The position numbers and the translations under genes were made by a program. A stretch of 9,113 nucleotides of DNA from SZUA-230 sp964581095 (GTDB lineage Bacteria; Bacteroidota; Bacteroidia; Cytophagales; Cyclobacteriaceae). Where the stretch lies: the NCBI GenBank assembly GCA_964581095.1, contig CAZONK010000140.1, positions 1 through 9,113 of the forward strand, written 5' to 3'. Positions within the stretch are counted from its first letter, which is position 1; each line of letters opens with the position of its first letter. This document shows positions 7,366 to 9,113 of this stretch, one piece after another. The notes under the pieces are model-generated. The model searched no databases, was not told the DNA's origin, and saw nothing but the letters and a program-made list of their open reading frames with translations.

Positions 7366-7399
7366 AATTCTAATTGTTTTAAGTTCATTTGCCCCCTTT

Positions 7400-7426
7400 G
7401 ACGTTACGCATCTGCAACAGGTTACA
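7400..7426 (-). promoter_or_regulatory. ECF-type promoter of the DUF6249-like gene
   Basis: Reading the minus strand, TGTAAC (7426-7421) is followed by exactly 17 bases and then CGTC (7403-7400), the bipartite layout of group-IV (ECF) sigma promoters. AAAGG follows directly, as in the sigma gene's own promoter. The expected transcription start is near 7394-7391, about 26-29 bases before the ATG. Confidence 0.7.
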
Positions 7427-7463
7427 TAGTTTTCAGAATTATTTTTTCCATTATTAAATCGGT

Positions 7464-7490
7464 TGTAACTTAAGTTGGAAAATTAGCGTC
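7464..7490 (+). promoter_or_regulatory. ECF-type promoter of the sigma/anti-sigma operon
   Basis: TGTAAC (7464-7469), 17 bases, CGTC (7487-7490), followed by AAAGG. Both hexamer and spacing are identical to the divergent promoter, so CCTTTGACG (7395-7403) and CGTCAAAGG (7487-7495) form a 9-bp inverted repeat. This fits autoregulation by the sigma factor encoded immediately downstream. The expected start, near 7496-7499, almost touches the GTG start codon. Confidence 0.7.
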
Positions 7491-7499
7491 AAAGGTTTC

Positions 7500-8069
7500 G
7501 TGGACATTGAATATTCTGATGAAGTAATAATTGATAAAGTTCTAAAAGGTGAAGAGAGGGAGTATAATATTCTTATCGACCGGTATAAAAAGTTTGTGTA
7601 TACCATTGCCTTCAGGATTTTAAAAAATGAAGAGGATGCTGAAGAAGCAGCCCAGGATACTTTTATTAAAGGTTATCAGTCGTTATCAAAATTTAGTGGT
7701 AAATCGAAATATTCGACCTGGCTTTACCGTATAGTTTTTAATACGTCGATAAGTTATAAGAGAAAAAGAAAAATTGAAGTATCAGGATTGGAAGACCACA
7801 TTAATATTATTCATAGTGGAAACAGCACTTCGGAAAATATTGAAATGGAAGACCAAAGAAAATATATTGATATTGCTTTGAATAAATTAAACCCAATTGA
7901 TGCTACTGTTATTACACTGTTTTATTTAAAAGAACATAATCTTGAAGAAGTTTCACAAATTACAGGATTAACAAAGAGTGCAATAAAAGTTAAATTATTC
8001 AGATCAAGGAAAAAGATGGCCGAAGATCTAAATAATCGGCTCTCTTTGGAGCCGGCATCTATTCTATAG
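7500..8069 (+). CDS. ECF-type RNA polymerase sigma factor (sigma-70 family)
   Basis: Alternative sigma factor of the extracytoplasmic-function group, 189 residues, directing RNA polymerase to a limited promoter set. Region 2 spans about 22-92: YNILIDRYKKFVYTIAFRIL, then the core-binding stretch DAEEAAQDTFIKGY (46-59) and the -10-recognition part with YSTWLYRIVFN (71-81) and a basic KRKRK. Region 4 spans about 122-176, with its helix-turn-helix in LEEVSQITGLTKSAIKVKLFRSRKKM (148-173). As expected for ECF factors there is no region 1.1 or 3. GTG at 7500 is the only usable start: no ATG, GTG or TTG lies upstream before the in-frame stop at 7455, and no other start precedes region 2. Its gene is preceded by an ECF promoter and followed after 18 bp by a probable anti-sigma gene, so it is likely autoregulated. 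The inducing signal is unknown. Confidence 0.93.
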   Translation: MDIEYSDEVIIDKVLKGEEREYNILIDRYKKFVYTIAFRILKNEEDAEEAAQDTFIKGYQSLSKFSGKSKYSTWLYRIVFNTSISYKRKRKIEVSGLEDHINIIHSGNSTSENIEMEDQRKYIDIALNKLNPIDATVITLFYLKEHNLEEVSQITGLTKSAIKVKLFRSRKKMAEDLNNRLSLEPASIL

Positions 8070-8087
8070 TTTATTATATTTACGATT

Positions 8088-8609
8088 ATGATCACTGAAA
8101 AGGAAATACTGGAATTGATAGATGGGAGTATAAAAGGTCAGCAGGCCGATGGCTTGCTGCAAAAAATTAACAGTGATAAAAAATTGAATAATGTGTATCA
8201 ATCACTGTTAAAAACCCATAATATGCTGGGTGATCAACCTCTAAAGGCTCCATCATCTTCATTTAATCAAAAAGTGATGGACAATTTGTCCAAAAGGGTT
8301 GACGTTGCCACAGCAAACGGTTTTTGGAAGAAGAACCTGTTTTTTGCTCTTACGGTAGTAGCAATTGGATTTACTGCCGCAATTATTCTTTTGTCCAGTT
8401 ACTCTTTGGGAGAGGTAATACCCCTGGATAATGCGCAGGAATTTACTATTCAGGATAAAACGATCTATTTCAATCCTGGTAAATTGTTTAACCAGGATTT
8501 ATTCTTCAAAGGGTTGATATATCTGAACGCTTTTCTTGGGATTTTTCTCCTTGAAAGGGCTGTTCTTAGACCATTTTTTACGCAAAGGAGAAAAAACCTG
8601 TCTTTTTAG
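8088..8609 (+). CDS. Probable membrane anti-sigma factor
   Basis: A 173-residue protein that I do not recognise at family level. Its place, 18 bp after the ECF sigma gene and in the same direction, and its layout suggest the cognate anti-sigma factor. A cytoplasmic N-terminal part of about 80 residues is mostly helical (EKEILELIDGSIKG at 4-17, then a KINSDKKLNNVYQSLLKTHN segment) and begins like the anti-sigma domains of Bacteroidota. TM1 is at about 83-104, a short external loop at about 105-137, TM2 at about 138-157, and the C-terminus is basic (RPFFTQRRKN), predicting both ends inside. It has no Cys at all and no HxxxCxxC motif, so it is not a zinc-type (ZAS) anti-sigma. The ATG follows the sigma stop closely without a Shine-Dalgarno sequence. 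The function is inferred from context. Confidence 0.65.
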   Translation: MITEKEILELIDGSIKGQQADGLLQKINSDKKLNNVYQSLLKTHNMLGDQPLKAPSSSFNQKVMDNLSKRVDVATANGFWKKNLFFALTVVAIGFTAAIILLSSYSLGEVIPLDNAQEFTIQDKTIYFNPGKLFNQDLFFKGLIYLNAFLGIFLLERAVLRPFFTQRRKNLSF

Positions 8610-8735
8610 AATTTCAGGTAAACCGGTTGAGGATATTTTCAACCTGGCTAAGGTATCCACCCCCAAAAAGATTTACATGTACCGGTAAAGGGTAAAGGTT
8701 ATAAATGTCCTGTCCTGTTTTGTGCAATGCATGAC

Positions 8736-8798
8736 CCATTGTCAGGAAGCCTGATTTTATCGCAAATTTTACCTAAAACCATTCCAGCCTGACAATGG
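8736..8798. repeat. Perfect 11-bp inverted repeat with competing inner hairpin
   Basis: CCATTGTCAGG (8736-8746) is exactly complementary to CCTGACAATGG (8788-8798), enclosing 41 bases. TCAGG-AAG-CCTGA (8742-8754) is an alternative local hairpin using the left arm. AGCCTGA occurs twice in the same orientation (8748-8754 and 8786-8792). It directly precedes the hairpin array and may be one end of the same mobile repeat. Confidence 0.6.
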
Positions 8799-8809
8799 CA
8801 AAACCATAC

Positions 8810-9049
8810 CGTTCCTACGGAACTTCATTTGGAGCATTTATCTGAGGGATTGACATCCCTCATTATAATATTTCATCCCTACGGGATTGAATGGTTTGGA
8901 TAGTGAGCTACCATTGATAATTCTGTAAAGATGCTGGAGGGAAATTAAGGAATTACGGATACCCCCAATAACTGCCGTAGGCAGTAAATCTTCTTACCAG
9001 GGTTGCAAACTCTGGGTATAAACTTAGGTAAATGAGTTCCATAGGAACG
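8810..9049. repeat. REP-like hairpin array bounded by inverted copies of one hairpin
   Basis: Six hairpins occur in 240 bp: GTTCC-TAC-GGAAC (8811-8823); TGAGGGAT/ATCCCTCA with loop TGAC (8843-8862); ATCCC-TAC-GGGAT (8875-8887); ACTGCC-GTA-GGCAGT (8971-8985); CCAGGGTT/AACTCTGG with loop GCA and one G-T wobble (8997-9015); and GTTCC-ATA-GGAAC (9036-9048). The first, third and fourth share the core CCTACGG (the fourth on the minus strand), while their outer stem bases differ in a compensated way. The first and last, with flanks (8810-8830 and 9030-9049), are inverted copies differing by one substitution and one single-base gap. Short hairpins of this type are scattered through many Bacteroidota genomes and resemble REP/MITE elements. 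Confidence 0.7.
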
Positions 9050-9113
9050 AAATGTTTATTCCTCAAAGAATTCAAGCAGATTTAGTACAGTCATTTTGTG
9101 CGTTCACGTCGCC

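Larger units (their letters stand above)
8610..9113. other. Gene-free right end, filled with short inverted repeats
   Basis: No credible coding frame is seen in these 504 bases. Just after the anti-sigma stop, GGTTGA (8625-8630) pairs with TCAACC (8639-8644), but no T-tract follows, so its role as terminator is weak. From 8736 onward the sequence is dominated by the repeats listed separately. The last 60 bases show nothing I can interpret. Confidence 0.6.

Noticed and set aside
8625..8644. Intrinsic terminator of the sigma operon
   Set aside because: The GGTTGA/TCAACC stem is only 6 bp and no T-tract follows on the plus strand.
8736..9049. CRISPR-like array
   Set aside because: The repeats are short hairpins of differing sequence and uneven spacing, without identical direct repeats and uniform spacers.

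Overview
The window (9,113 bp, AT-rich) looks like a chromosome segment from a member of the Bacteroidota. This rests on the gene types (TlpA-like redoxin, ECF sigma factor with a small membrane partner, DUF6249-like protein), the general lack of Shine-Dalgarno sequences before start codons, and REP-like hairpins of a kind common in that phylum. I cannot name a genus.

Layout, left to right. (1) The 3' part of a TlpA/AhpC-type thioredoxin-fold gene whose frame is open to the left edge. (2) About 420 bp without a convincing gene, holding nested inverted repeats near its right end and a very doubtful antisense gene relic. (3) A lipoprotein periplasmic adaptor (MFP/HlyD type) followed by an RND inner-membrane pump. 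They are split by a 322-bp spacer with a large imperfect hairpin and a 14-bp palindrome; no TolC-type outer-membrane channel is in view. (4) A DASS/SLC13 sodium:dicarboxylate-type symporter. (5) A stress-signalling locus: a minus-strand three-helix membrane protein (DUF6249-like) divergent from an ECF sigma factor, with a probable membrane anti-sigma factor just behind the sigma gene. (6) About 500 bp of gene-free DNA packed with short hairpins.

The best observation is in the 134-bp gap between the DUF6249-like gene and the sigma gene. Each of the two divergent genes is preceded, on its own strand, by the same ECF-type promoter: TGTAAC, exactly 17 bp, CGTC, followed by AAAGG. This suggests that the sigma factor drives its own operon and the divergent gene, with the downstream membrane protein holding it inactive. 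The predicted +1 of the sigma transcript falls almost on its GTG start, so that mRNA may be leaderless.

The second is the right-hand repeat region (about 8736-9049). Three hairpins share a CC-TAC-GG core while their outer stem bases differ in a compensated way, and the block is bounded by two inverted, near-identical copies of one hairpin. This looks like a REP/MITE-like mobile repeat. Otherwise the coding content is recognisable families, and I see no clearly new multi-gene system.
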